Origin: Paenibacillus alginolyticus DSM 5050 = NBRC 15375
Lineage (GTDB): Bacteria > Bacillota > Bacilli > Paenibacillales > NBRC-103111
Direction: 5' to 3'
DNA: 64,000 nt
Assembly: GCF_000422905.1 (NCBI RefSeq)
Contig: NZ_AUGY01000033.1
Location: 17,184-81,183 of the forward strand
Below the pieces are notes generated by a model that saw only the letters and a list, made by a program, of their open reading frames with translations, was not told where the DNA came from and did not search any database. Both the position numbers and the translations under genes were made by a program. Of the stretch, positions 32,287-41,518 are shown in pieces (within the stretch, counting starts at the first letter, position 1; each line of letters opens with the position of its first letter).

Positions 32287-35200
32287 AGGTGAAGTAGAAG
32301 TTCCTTCAACTGCACTTCCCAATGATACGGTAACGGATGGACGGGATGCCTCCGATGGCGGTGGTTCCGACAGCGTATACTTCCCACTTGAGAATCACTC
32401 ACGTGATTTCCTAGCTAAGAATATTAGCTCCATAAGTGTGGATGGTAAGAGACTGAAGCTATATGTGGACAACGATGAAGTTATAGGGAATGAATACCAG
32501 ACCGATATCGGCAGAATTGATCTCATTTGGAGTATTATTTGCTGGACGTGTTATTCAAGCAGTGGGTGCAGCAGTTTCAAAGGGATGGTCAGACTCATTA
32601 GACTGGCGGAAAGTCAGTTATACCTATAAAACGGGATCGGCGGAAACCTCTTTTTCCCTTGTATTCCTGTCCGAAAATCAGCAGATTCTCTGGCTCGATG
32701 ATCTGTGCATGATCAAACTGGGCGGAAGTGAGGATCTGGTACAGAATGCCGGTTTTGAGGAAACTCCGAATGGGGATGCTGACCCCGCCAAGGATTAGTA
32801 TTGTATTACGGATTACCTGAAGGCCGATACTTTAGAAACGCTTAAAAACGCGGAAAAGCAAATATTGCTGTGAATTTGCTCCTCTCTCCCCACTATTTCC
32901 CGGATTGGATGCTGAAAAAATACCCGGGGCTCAAGAGCAACAGCGCGGGGAACATCAAATTCGTGATTGGTCAACCGAAAACAAAAGAAGTCATCGAGGA
33001 TTATTTGCGGACCGTGATCCCTTTAGTTAAGGATTACAAGTCCTTGTTGACGGTTACGATAACCAACGAGCCGGTATACCAAACCAATCGCGACCCTTAT
33101 TATTTGCCTGCGTGGCATGACTACCTGAAGGAGCTGTACGGAAACAAGCTGGCTGAGCTGAATCAGGTATATGGAACGGCTTATACCACTTTTGAGCAGA
33201 TCCAGATGCCTTCGGCAATTGCAGCCACGCCTATTGTATATGATTGGGTAACCTTTAATAACAAGGTGTTCTCTGATTGGCATCAGTGGATGGCGGACAT
33301 TATTCATGAGATGGCTCCGGACCTGCCTGTACAGTCCAAGACGATGGCAAAGCTGCAGGATAGTCTGAATTGGGGCGTAGACTACGAGCAGTTCTCGGCC
33401 TTCAGCCAGATCCATGGCAATGACGCCTACAATGTCATCGGAGACGGGCCTGACGGGTTTATCAAAGAGCTCAGCTTCTATGATTTGCAGCGTTCCTTCC
33501 ATCAGGCACCGATTTTCAACTCGGAGCATCATTTCATTAAAGACGGAGACGACCTGTATATTCCCGAGCAGGCAAAGCGGGTAAGGGCTATCTTGTGGCA
33601 AGGCGCCGTTCATGGCAAAAGTGCTTCCACAAACTGGGTGTGGGAACGCACCTATGATACTACCAACGATTTTATGGGCAGTCTTCTCCACCGGCCTGAT
33701 GTGGTGGCGGATATCGGCAGGACCAATCTTGATCTCAACCGGCTGGCGGAAGAGGTGACGGCGCTGCAGAATGTGAAGCCCCAAGCCGCCATTCTATATT
33801 CCCTGGCTTCCGGCATCTACAACAATGCCAGCGAGGATACGCTGCGAAAAAGCTATGCGGCTTTAGCCTACAGCGGACAAAGGATCGGTTTTGTCAGTGA
33901 GAAGCAGGCCGCTCAAGGAGGCCTTGCCGGATACAAGCTCTTGATTGTGCCGGCTGCTGCGCATGTAAGCGCGGATACCCTTGCCGCCGTGAAGGCATTC
34001 GGCGAGACAGGCGGCAAGGTGGTGCTGGTCGGCGAAGAATCTCTTTCGCGCAACGAGCATGATCAACCGCTATCTGCTGTGCTGCATGATGCCGTCGTGA
34101 GCCGGGCGATCGTCATGCCGGCTGCATTTGGCGCAGGTAAGTTGATGTCGCCAGGCGTCGCGGATATCCGGGAAACTCTAATTCCGTTGCTGGAGCAAAT
34201 GAATGCGCTTCCAGTGCGGGTGACGGATGCCGGTACAGGTTCTTTGGTCACTGATGTGGGTTGGCAGACGGCCGTGCATAAGGGGCGGCTGCTGCTGAAC
34301 CTGGTCAACTGCAGCGGGGAAGCCAAGCACGTCATGGTGCTGCGGGAAGAGCGTCCGGCAAGCGTCTCTAAAGAGCTAATAGAGGATGTTTCCGTGAATG
34401 CTTCCGATCTGGAGCTGGCGCCTTTTACACCGTACTTGTTGGATCTGGGCTCATCTGCCTCGGTTAATAAAAGTGTGCTGAGCGGAAGTCCGGACCGGGT
34501 TATGGCAGATGGCATCAGCGTGGCGACAATCAAGCTGGAGCTGAAAGATAAGGATGGAAACGCCGTTACCACGGGCGCCTCTGTTCAGCTTGCGGCTTCT
34601 CTTGGACAGTTAAGTCCGATTGTGGAGGAGAACGGAGTGTATACGGCAACCCTTACTTCAACCGAAGCAGGTACAGCCCTTGTTGAGGCCACTTTGGATG
34701 GTGTGCCGCTGCCGCAAAGGGTTCAGATTGTATTTTACAAGATAAGCCAGGAAAGCCCATCTTCCTATGTTCCTCCCGTAAGCAGTCTTACGACGGGCAA
34801 GCTGACTTTGGCGGCCGGAGAGGCAGGGGATGTGGGATTGGGCCAGGAGGTGCGCCTGCACATTCCTGCCGGAAGTTTAAACACTTCCGTACGAATTACC
34901 ATTGAGAAGCTGTATGATATCAAAGGGCTGACAGTCCGTTCGCCGGGTACATTCTTAAGCCCTGTCTATGAAATTACAAAGGATGTGGAAGGCCCCTTTA
35001 CCCATGCGGTGACCTTGACGCTGCAGTTTAAGCCAGGGGAGATTAAAGACGGCCAAAAGGCTGCTATCTTCTACTACAACGAAAAAGCGCGTGAATGGGT
35101 GGAAATCGGCGGTACAGTAAACGGGAACGCCATCACCGTCCAAGTAGATCACTTTGCCAAGTTTGCCGTGTTTGCCATGGACAGCAAGCCGGAGCATCCG

Positions 35201-35761
35201 GGCAATACCTATCATCCCGCAAATCTACCAACGGATATTGAAGGCCATTGGGCGGAGTCCGGCATCAGGGAGGCGTTAGCCCAAGGTTTGGTCAATGGAT
35301 ATGAGGATTACACCTTCAAACCAGACAGGTCGGTGACCAGGGAGGAATTCCTGGTGCTGTTGGTGCGGGCTATGAAGCCTGCGGCAAGCGGCGGGAATCT
35401 TGATTTTGCGGATTCCGGCGCCATCAGCTCATGGGCGAAGCAAGCTGTGGCCGATGCCGTATTTGCTGGATGGCTGGAGGGTTACGAGGATAGCACCATT
35501 CGTTCCCAGTCGTTTATTTCACGCGCTGAAATGACGGTGCTGCTCATGCGCGCCACCGGTCAAACAGGGATCGCAAGCCCGGCAACGGGCAAGGCTTTCT
35601 CGGATCATGCCGATATCCCACAATGGGCCGCCGGGTATGTATACGAAGCAGCCCGGAAGGGCGTTATAGAGGGGGATGGAGAACGGTTCTATCCGGATGG
35701 ACTAACCACACGGGCAGAAACGGTTATTGCCATTCTAAGGTTAATTTCCCTTAAGCGTTAA
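32287..35761 (+). pseudogene. GH42-like SLH-anchored glycosidase with decayed 5' part
   Basis: Bases 32870-35761 form one long frame (GTG at 32870, no ribosome site) starting inside a clan GH-A barrel. The acid/base glutamate lies in TITNEPVY (codon 67 of this frame) and the nucleophile in FNSEHHF (codon 219). A GH42-like middle, an invasin-like Ig repeat, a ZU5-like region and three C-terminal SLH domains follow. Upstream, matching protein continues in other frames: LLKN-type barrel start (YLKADTLETLKNAEK), a carbohydrate-binding-like piece ending LVQNAGFEETPNGD, and another around 32300-32520. At least three frame changes (near 32520, 32800 and 32862) and a stop at 32796-32798 disrupt it. 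The barrel lacks its first strands, so activity is unlikely unless the frameshifts are sequence errors. Confidence 0.75.
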
Positions 35762-35813
35762 GCTGGCAAGGGAAGCAAGCTTACCCGGTAATAGGAAGAG
35801 GGAGCAAAAGAAT

Positions 35814-35847
35814 TCCGGTTGTCATCTGCGACAGCCGGAGTTTTTTT
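35814..35847 (+). terminator. Terminator of the glycosidase locus
   Basis: TCCGGTTGTC pairs with GACAGCCGGA (one G-T), a 6-base loop, then seven T. Confidence 0.9.
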
Positions 35848-36160
35848 GTATGACGATCATCCGCTCTTCAAAATGCTGAAAATTGCATAAGCAATCTAGG
35901 CGTGCTTAATGTTGGCTAATACGCCCTGAAAGCAATGTTTACCAGCAAATAAGCATGTGCTGTGGTCTAATATGACGAGATGCTTCGATATTAGAATGAA
36001 TAAGCAAACTGAGCGTGCTTAAACATTTAAAGGACCTAGTCACAGGCCAGGTTTAACTCTTACACCCAACTCTGATAATGGAATGTCGTCATATACTTTT
36101 GGGGTCGGTTTCCTTACAATTAACACTATTAACTAACATAAGGGATGTGGTGTAGAAGTA
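35848..36160. other. Intergenic stretch with a short direct repeat
   Basis: No gene seen. A ~25-base motif, ATAAGCAAnCTnnGCGTGCTT, occurs near 35890 and again near 36000; each copy has AAGCA and TGCTT as inverted ends. Function unknown. Confidence 0.35.
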
Positions 36161-36169
36161 TGTTATACT
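36161..36169 (+). promoter_or_regulatory. Extended -10 of the GNAT gene
   Basis: TG-T-TATACT, 33 bases before the ATG at 36202. Confidence 0.45.
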
Positions 36170-36201
36170 TCCGTTAGCGACAAGTGAAAAGGAGATTTAT
36201 A

Positions 36202-36678
36202 ATGCCTACGATTACGAAAAGACCATTCGATCAAGAGTTCCAAACGATATTAAGTGAATTGCAATCCGGGTACCATGCAGGGGAATTGAGTAAGAAGGAA
36301 AGCTCAGAGCTGCCTAATGATGTATATCTCATTGAAGTTGAAAATACGATGGTGGGGTATGCCGTGGTTTGGGAATACACGAGTGCGAAGCAGTTGATTC
36401 AGAAAGCGGAGAAAGATTATTTTAACGATGATGAAAAATACTTAGAACAAGACTTCTATATTGATATCAAGAACAAAACAGATTATGTATTTATAGAAGC
36501 ATTGGATGTACTGAAAGAATTTGAACGAAAGGGCTATGCAGCATTCTTCATGGATTGGCTTAAACTGACATACCCGAATAAGAAAATGTATGTTTACTCA
36601 TTAGAAAAGTCACGTAATTTTTGGTATAAGCAGGGTTTTGAGGTTGTAGGTCATACAGTATGGATGTCGTATAATTAA
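36202..36678 (+). CDS. GNAT family N-acetyltransferase
   Basis: A 158-residue protein of the GNAT fold, which transfers an acyl group from acyl-CoA to an amine. VYLIEVENTMVGYAVVW gives strands 2-4, YVFIEALDVLKEFERKGYAAFF holds the acyl-CoA pyrophosphate loop (R/K-x-G-Y-A), and YVYSLEKSRNFWYKQGFEVVG is the C-terminal signature. ATG 36202 follows AAAAGGAG; an ATG at 36184 precedes that site. A stand-alone gene; the substrate is unknown. Confidence 0.8.
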   Translation: MPTITKRPFDQEFQTILSELQSGYHAGELSKKESSELPNDVYLIEVENTMVGYAVVWEYTSAKQLIQKAEKDYFNDDEKYLEQDFYIDIKNKTDYVFIEALDVLKEFERKGYAAFFMDWLKLTYPNKKMYVYSLEKSRNFWYKQGFEVVGHTVWMSYN

Positions 36679-36691
36679 TTCTCGAGTTGAG

Positions 36692-36727
36692 GTAGGATCA
36701 CCTCTGTATAAACGGAGGCGATCCTAC
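36692..36727. terminator. Bidirectional hairpin between convergent genes
   Basis: GTAGGATC and CCTC pair with GAGG and GATCCTAC across single-base mismatches. T run is weak on both strands. Confidence 0.55.
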
Positions 36728-36746
36728 TTACTCAAAGGTAACGATT

Positions 36747-37745
36747 TTACTTATTAACCAGATAAGCCGCAACTTCTGCTAATCGCGAAGCGTAACCCCA
36801 TTCGTTATCGTACCAAGTTGCAACGGATAGGATTTCACCCTGCAGTTGGGTCAATGGTAGGTCAATGATGGAGGAGTGGGGGTCGCCGACGATACGAGAT
36901 GATGCCCATTCACCTTCCAGAACATCAAGAACTCCCTTTAATTGACCATCTTTGGCAGCACTGCGGAAAATATCATTTACCTGCTGTACCGTACACGGCT
37001 TTTCCGTCACAAGGTTTAATTCAGCAATACTTCCAGTGCGCGTTGGAATGCGGTATGCCTTTCCGGTAATCTGCAAATCATTCCAGATAAATTTAAGGGC
37101 TCTTGCAGCTCCTGATGAAGATGGAATGATATTCTCAGCTGCAGCCCACGAATCTCGGCGATCCTTCATAGGCTGATCCGTTAGCGACTGGGTGTTCGTG
37201 TAAGAATGGACGGTGGAGAAAAGACCATACTTAATCCCGAAGTTTTCTTTGACTATTTTGACCACTGGAGCCAATGCGTTGGTCGTACAACTCGCCATAC
37301 TAATAATTTTATGCTTTTCTGGATCAAAACTATCCAGATTTATCCCTTTCAGCAAGACAGCGTCACAATCTTCAAGACTCTTGCTAGGCCCACTAACTAA
37401 TACTCTATTTGCCCCGCGATCCAAATGAACTTGAGCAACAGCTCGGGTGACAGCTCGGCCTGTACAGTCAATTACCAGATCTACATCTAATTCTTTCCAA
37501 TTAGGGACTTCCTTCGATGAATCGATAAACTGAATTTCGCGTCCGCCGATCACCATACTGCCTTCTTGTGCCGATACGACTTCGTGCCAGCGCTTATAAT
37601 TGGTATCAACTTCGAACAGAGCGGCAAGTGTTGCTGCGTCTTTAATATCGGAGATGGACACGGGAACGAATAGTTGATCCTGTAAAGCCACTCTTAACAA
37701 TTGTCTGCCAATACGCCCAAATCCATATATTCCTATTTTGCCCAT
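36747..37745 (-). CDS. Glyceraldehyde-3-phosphate dehydrogenase-like protein
   Basis: A 332-residue phosphorylating GAPDH-type dehydrogenase. The Rossmann start IGIYGFGRIGRQLLR, catalytic C153 in SMASCTTNALAP, H180 in STVHSYT, and the C-terminal WYDNEWGYASR are all present. The sequence is divergent from the usual glycolytic GapA (YGFGRIGR rather than NGFGRIGR, SMASCTTNA rather than SNASCTTNC). It also stands alone rather than in a gap-pgk-tpi operon, so it is probably a paralogue with a side role. Minus-strand ATG follows GGAGGT. Confidence 0.82.
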   Translation of the reverse strand: MGKIGIYGFGRIGRQLLRVALQDQLFVPVSISDIKDAATLAALFEVDTNYKRWHEVVSAQEGSMVIGGREIQFIDSSKEVPNWKELDVDLVIDCTGRAVTRAVAQVHLDRGANRVLVSGPSKSLEDCDAVLLKGINLDSFDPEKHKIISMASCTTNALAPVVKIVKENFGIKYGLFSTVHSYTNTQSLTDQPMKDRRDSWAAAENIIPSSSGAARALKFIWNDLQITGKAYRIPTRTGSIAELNLVTEKPCTVQQVNDIFRSAAKDGQLKGVLDVLEGEWASSRIVGDPHSSIIDLPLTQLQGEILSVATWYDNEWGYASRLAEVAAYLVNK

Positions 37746-37831
37746 GGTATAACCTCCATTGAATAATATGAATTTCCTTACAGGTACGCCACAATTTTAT
37801 CACGTTTTGGTCCCTATCACACAGGAAGCAT

Positions 37832-38059
37832 TTATTTATCAGCTAATTTGGCCTGTTCTTGTTTTAATCTTTCAGGGGTAACATTATCTCCGTTCGGATC
37901 AATAATAGTAGAATTCAAGAGCAAGCTGTCTATTGAACCACGAAATATTTGAAGATATTCTTTTCGCAAATTGGCTTGTTCTGTTTTTTCAATCTCCGTT
38001 AACCCGATTTCCCTCTCTTTTCTTGAAAGCTCATTAATTTTATTTAAAATGGTAAGCAT
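37832..38059 (-). CDS. DUF896 family protein (YnzC-like)
   Basis: A 75-residue helical protein beginning MLTILNKINELSRKER with the family's conserved EKxEQxxLRKEYLxxFR segment and PERLKQEQ near the end. The B. subtilis relatives YnzC and YneB are a small two-helix protein family of unclear role, some linked to SOS-regulated loci. ATG follows AAAAGGAGTG. It lies 43 bases downstream of the flavin oxidoreductase on the same strand and may be co-transcribed with it. Confidence 0.8.
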   Translation of the reverse strand: MLTILNKINELSRKEREIGLTEIEKTEQANLRKEYLQIFRGSIDSLLLNSTIIDPNGDNVTPERLKQEQAKLADK

Positions 38060-38102
38060 GGTGAATCACTCCTTTTATGATTTGTGTAAAGTTGGTAAAT
38101 TT

Positions 38103-38672
38103 TTATTCAGAAGTTTTCAAAATATCATGATCAACGTATCTTTCCCCATTCATTTCGCTTATGACATTTATCGCCACTCTAGCTCCGTCACCGGCGGTGA
38201 TGATGGCATGTACGCTAACGCCAGCTGCTGTACCTGCTGCCCAAATACCATCGAAACTTGTTTGGCCATTTGTATCAACCTCAATGATCGTCTTAATTCG
38301 CGGTTCGGTTGCTGGTTTTGTTTTCAAGCCCAAATGTTCCGCAAGCTCTGTTAAAGCTCCTGTTGCAATAATGATATATGCAGCTTCATGTTGTCCGATA
38401 TTGGTTTCAATGCGAAAACCTGCATCTATTTTAACGATATTTTGAACCTTCTCTTCCTGCAATGCAGCGCCAAATTTAACGGCCTGTTTCTTCCCAATAT
38501 CGATAAGATCAGGGCCGGATATTTCTTCAATACCATAATAATTTTCAAGCCAAGCCCTTTTTGTCATGCTTTTGTCATTATGGAGGAGTAAAGTATTCTT
38601 TCCTGCTTTTGCTGCAAACAATGCTGCACTTGCTCCAGCCGGACCTGCGCCAATCACTGCGATATCATACAT
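38103..38672 (-). CDS. Short FAD-dependent oxidoreductase, thioredoxin-reductase-like
   Basis: 189 residues with the FAD-binding VIGAGPAGASAALFAAKAG at the N-terminus, an ATG motif (IIIATGAL) and a C-terminal FAD motif (GIWAAGTAAGVSVHAIITAGDGARVA). This is the FAD half of the thioredoxin reductase fold; the NADPH domain and the CxxC pair are missing, about 120 residues short of a full reductase. It must therefore use another electron donor or act in a different reaction. ATG at 38672 follows AAGGAG. A MarR-type palindrome sits ~40-75 bases upstream. Confidence 0.75.
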   Translation of the reverse strand: MYDIAVIGAGPAGASAALFAAKAGKNTLLLHNDKSMTKRAWLENYYGIEEISGPDLIDIGKKQAVKFGAALQEEKVQNIVKIDAGFRIETNIGQHEAAYIIIATGALTELAEHLGLKTKPATEPRIKTIIEVDTNGQTSFDGIWAAGTAAGVSVHAIITAGDGARVAINVISEMNGERYVDHDILKTSE

Positions 38673-38709
38673 ATCAACAACTCCTTCGAATGTGGTTAAT
38701 TTAGTTTAA

Positions 38710-38746
38710 ATTATCTCAAATTTAAGATTCTTAGTTATGAGATAAT
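38710..38746. promoter_or_regulatory. Candidate MarR/DUF24-type operator
   Basis: ATTATCTCA (38710-38718) and TGAGATAAT (38738-38746) are perfect inverted repeats 19 bases apart. Inside, TATCTCAAATTTAAGATT is an imperfect palindrome resembling the MhqR-type TATCTCGAATTCGAGATA box. Location fits control of the minus-strand oxidoreductase. Confidence 0.4.
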
Positions 38747-38988
38747 AATAGGCTTTATAAAGTGAAAAGTCAATAGGTATTTTATTAGCAATGGAAAGAA
38801 CTAACTTAGTTTTGGTGGTTATAAATTAATCATGTTTGTACTAGGAACCGATAAAATACGTATGATAGGAGTTAAAGAAATAAAACATGAGTTTTAAGGG
38901 GAAATGTTCTCATTCAAAGAATCCGAGTATGCCCTTATAAACAACTTTATGGTTAGTATTATTTTTTAAAATTATAATTAATGTGATT

Positions 38989-39013
38989 AACCTCTCGAGA
39001 TGGGAGGTTTTTT
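38989..39013 (+). terminator. Terminator without an obvious upstream gene
   Basis: AACCTCTC pairs with GGGAGGTT (one T-G) around GAGAT, followed by TTTT. The plus strand from 38750 to 38988 carries no convincing gene (only a 17-codon frame at about 38887), so a small RNA or a lost gene may precede it. Confidence 0.65.
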
Positions 39014-39150
39014 CGTTTAAGCATTAATAAATTCCCACCCCATACTTACTCCAATGTTACTAACTGACAACTTTTTCAGTTCTTATAAAGACTTTTGTTT
39101 CCTTGTATAATAGCAGTGAACGAATACAGTTTATGGATGGAGGGCTGAAA

Positions 39151-40122
39151 GTGAACTTTAGAACTCTTGGAAAAACGGGATTACAGATATCGGAAATCGG
39201 GTATGGTGCATGGGGCATCGGCAAAACGGCTTGGATCGGTGCATCCGACGATGAATCGATCGATGCGCTGAATCGTTCCATTGAGCTGGGGCTGAATTTT
39301 ATCGATACAGCCTTGGGTTATGGAGACGGTCACAGTGAAAGACTGGTCGGGCAAGTTGTAAAAGCCCACGATAAGCCAATTTATGTGGCTACCAAAATAC
39401 CTCCAAAAAATAGACAATGGCCTGCTCGGGACGGGGTTCCTGTGGAAGAAGCGTTCACTGCAGAGCATGTTATTGCTAGTACAGAGCAAAGTTTGCGAAA
39501 TCTGGGCTTGGATACGATCGATGTGCAGCAGTTTCATGTCTGGTCGGACGAGTGGGTTGGTCAAGGAGATTGGCTGGAAGGGATCCGCAAACTTAAAGAG
39601 CAAGGTAAAATCCGCCATTTTGGCGTATCGATTAATGATCATCAACCGAACAACGCCATCAAGTTGATAGAATCTGGGCTTGTAGATACAGTACAGGTCA
39701 TTTATAACATTTTTGATCAAAGCCCTGAGGATCAACTGCTGCCTGCCTGTGCCGAGCATAATATCGGTGTCATTGTCAGAGTTTCGCTGGATGAAGGCGG
39801 CTTGACGGGGCGAATTACCCCGGATACGACGTTCAGTGAGGGTGACTTCCGCAATAACTATTTCCGAGGTGACCGCAAACAGCAGGTGTATGAACGTGTT
39901 CAGAAGATCGCTTCCGATCTGGATATTTCCATTGATAACATGCCGGAAATCGCACTGCGGTACGTGCTCAGCCATCCTGTTGTTTCAACAGTCATTCCGG
40001 GGATGCGCTCAGTTCGTAATGTGGAGAATAATATGCGGGTTGGAGATGGGCAAGGATTAACAAAGGAACAAATCGAGAAGCTCAAGCCGCATCGCTGGAT
40101 TCGGGATTTCTATAGAGGTTGA
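39151..40122 (+). CDS. Aldo/keto reductase
   Basis: A 323-residue NADPH-dependent aldo/keto reductase of the (beta/alpha)8 fold. The N-terminal [21 protein letters not shown], the [12 protein letters not shown] segment holding the catalytic Asp and Tyr, K in VATKIPP, and the QFHVWSD region with the catalytic His are present. The GTG at 39151 is chosen because GGAGGG lies six bases upstream; an earlier in-frame ATG at 39133 has no such site. TATAAT at 39106-39111 is the probable -10. Stand-alone gene; substrate unknown. Confidence 0.85.
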   Translation: MNFRTLGKTGLQISEIGYGAWGIGKTAWIGASDDESIDALNRSIELGLNFIDTALGYGDGHSERLVGQVVKAHDKPIYVATKIPPKNRQWPARDGVPVEEAFTAEHVIASTEQSLRNLGLDTIDVQQFHVWSDEWVGQGDWLEGIRKLKEQGKIRHFGVSINDHQPNNAIKLIESGLVDTVQVIYNIFDQSPEDQLLPACAEHNIGVIVRVSLDEGGLTGRITPDTTFSEGDFRNNYFRGDRKQQVYERVQKIASDLDISIDNMPEIALRYVLSHPVVSTVIPGMRSVRNVENNMRVGDGQGLTKEQIEKLKPHRWIRDFYRG

Positions 40123-40138
40123 TTCATTAATGAATAAG

Positions 40139-40171
40139 CGGTTAATCCTTTAGGGGATTAGCCGTTTTTTT
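40139..40171 (+). terminator. Terminator of the aldo/keto reductase gene
   Basis: CGGTTAATCC pairs with GGATTAGCCG (one T-G), then seven T. Confidence 0.9.
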
Positions 40172-40307
40172 ATACCAATTTGTCAGTCTACCAAGCTTAA
40201 AATTCCGGAACCGAATGTCCAACTGACGTTAGGGTATGATTGCCTATACATTCTGGAAAAGATGATATAATAAGACTACTAAATAGGTGCCTATGAAAGG
40301 AGAAGTC

Positions 40308-40697
40308 ATGGACGGAATCAAAATTAATTATGAATCTATAGATGCATATATTTCTATGTTTCCACCAGATGTTCAGGAGATCCTTAACAGATTAAGAGAC
40401 GTAATCAAAGAGTCGGCTCCAGGTGCAGAGGAAAAGATCAGTTATCAAATGCTTACGTTTGCTTTACATGGAAACTTAGTACATTTCGCCGCTTATAAAA
40501 ATCATATCGGATTTTATCCAGCAGCTAGCGGAATTGAAGCTTTTAAAGATGAGTTATCCCAATATAAAGGAGCAAAAGGATCCGTGCAATTTCCAATAGA
40601 AAAGCCGCTTCCTTATGATTTAATAAGTAGGATTGTTAAATATAGGGTGGCTGAGAATCTAAGGAAAGCAGAGGGTAAATCGAAAAAGTTGAAGTAA
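40308..40697 (+). CDS. DUF1801 family protein (YdhG-like)
   Basis: A 129-residue protein of the DUF1801/YdhG fold: IDAYISMFPPDVQEILNRLR at the start, the central EEKISYQMLTFALHG and HIGFYPAASGIEAFKDEL, and FPIEKPLPYDLISRIVKYRV. Family members are small cytosolic alpha/beta proteins; some have been called iron chaperones on weak grounds. ATG 40308 follows AAAGGAG. Stand-alone gene. Confidence 0.8.
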   Translation: MDGIKINYESIDAYISMFPPDVQEILNRLRDVIKESAPGAEEKISYQMLTFALHGNLVHFAAYKNHIGFYPAASGIEAFKDELSQYKGAKGSVQFPIEKPLPYDLISRIVKYRVAENLRKAEGKSKKLK

Positions 40698-40770
40698 CTT
40701 TGCCTAGTATATCGAATGTCATTTTATATCGAATTTTTGAATATTTTGAATAATATTTTTATTGTATAAA

Positions 40771-40807
40771 AAAACCATTAAAAGTATAATTTCTTTAATG
40801 GATTTTT
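40771..40807 (+). terminator. Probable terminator after the DUF1801 gene
   Basis: CCATTAAA pairs with TTTAATGG around an 11-base loop, followed after one A by five T. Confidence 0.65.
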
Positions 40808-40851
40808 CCATTTGACTAGACATTCTTTTCAAACAAAGGGGAGGAAATACA

Positions 40852-40941
40852 ATGAAAAATTGGAAAAATTGGATACTTATGATTTTGGTTCTGACAGCCA
40901 TGGTTTATTCATCCGTTGTATCGCAACCTTGGGCGCCATAA
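40852..40941 (+). CDS. 29-residue membrane peptide
   Basis: A short gene with a strong ribosome site (AAAGGGGAGG, 8 bases before ATG 40852) and its own terminator directly after. The product starts with a basic amphipathic MKNWKNW, continues with a ~16-residue hydrophobic segment, and ends SVVSQPWAP. It has a single possible transmembrane helix or an export-like shape, with no cysteine. No agrB-like or processing gene is adjacent. Not recognised; it could be a membrane-active peptide, a signalling peptide precursor or a partner of the neighbouring membrane proteins. Confidence 0.6.
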   Translation: MKNWKNWILMILVLTAMVYSSVVSQPWAP

Positions 40942-40945
40942 TCCC

Positions 40946-40978
40946 AAAAAGGAGCTAGGCGAAACCTAGTTCCTTTTC
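40946..40978 (+). terminator. Terminator after the small membrane peptide
   Basis: AAAAGGAGCTAGG pairs with CCTAGTTCCTTTT (one G-T) around CGAAA. Confidence 0.88.
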
Positions 40979-41004
40979 ACTTTTAAATAAAGGAATGAAC
41001 AAAT

Positions 41005-41517
41005 ATGATCTACTTTATACTTGCAGGTATTATACTTTGTCTCATGTTGAAACGTAATTTATTGACAATTGTGAATTCCTTTGCAGCATTTAGAATGCCT
41101 TATTTACTGATCGGTACCTTTGCGTTTCAAATTTTTGTTTATTGGTTGAGTATTCGAACGGGGCGCAATTATTCTATTCTGCTTGAACTCTCTTTCGCTG
41201 TAATGATCGCAAGTCTATGGATGAACAGGCATTTACCAGGCATTATTTTTATATGCTTTGGGGCTGTGTTTAATCTAATAGCGCTTATTATACACGGTGG
41301 ATTAATGCCGGTATCAGAGAAGGCTATGATGATGTCTGGGTTTAATGGTTCTTCTCTTGATACAGACAATCCTCGACATCAATTAATGAATACATCCCAT
41401 TTTTGGTGGTTGGGAGATTGGATTCCTTTTTTCAATCATGCGATAAGTATAGGGGATATTTTTGTAGGTTCCGGCTTTATTCGATTTCTATTAGGAACCG
41501 CTTCAAAGAGGGAGTAG
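41005..41517 (+). CDS. DUF5317 family membrane protein
   Basis: A 170-residue integral membrane protein with about four or five hydrophobic helices and the family-type segment GGLMPVSEKAM..MSGF, then HQLMNTSHFWWLGDWIP near the C-terminus. The biochemical role is unknown. It ends one base before the GGDEF-EAL gene, so the two are translated together, which suggests a link with the membrane sensor part of that enzyme. Confidence 0.7.
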   Translation: MIYFILAGIILCLMLKRNLLTIVNSFAAFRMPYLLIGTFAFQIFVYWLSIRTGRNYSILLELSFAVMIASLWMNRHLPGIIFICFGAVFNLIALIIHGGLMPVSEKAMMMSGFNGSSLDTDNPRHQLMNTSHFWWLGDWIPFFNHAISIGDIFVGSGFIRFLLGTASKRE

Positions 41518-41518
41518 C

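Noticed and set aside
33023..33784. 253-codon minus-strand frame
   Set aside because: Antisense to the GH42-like barrel, which holds both catalytic glutamate motifs.
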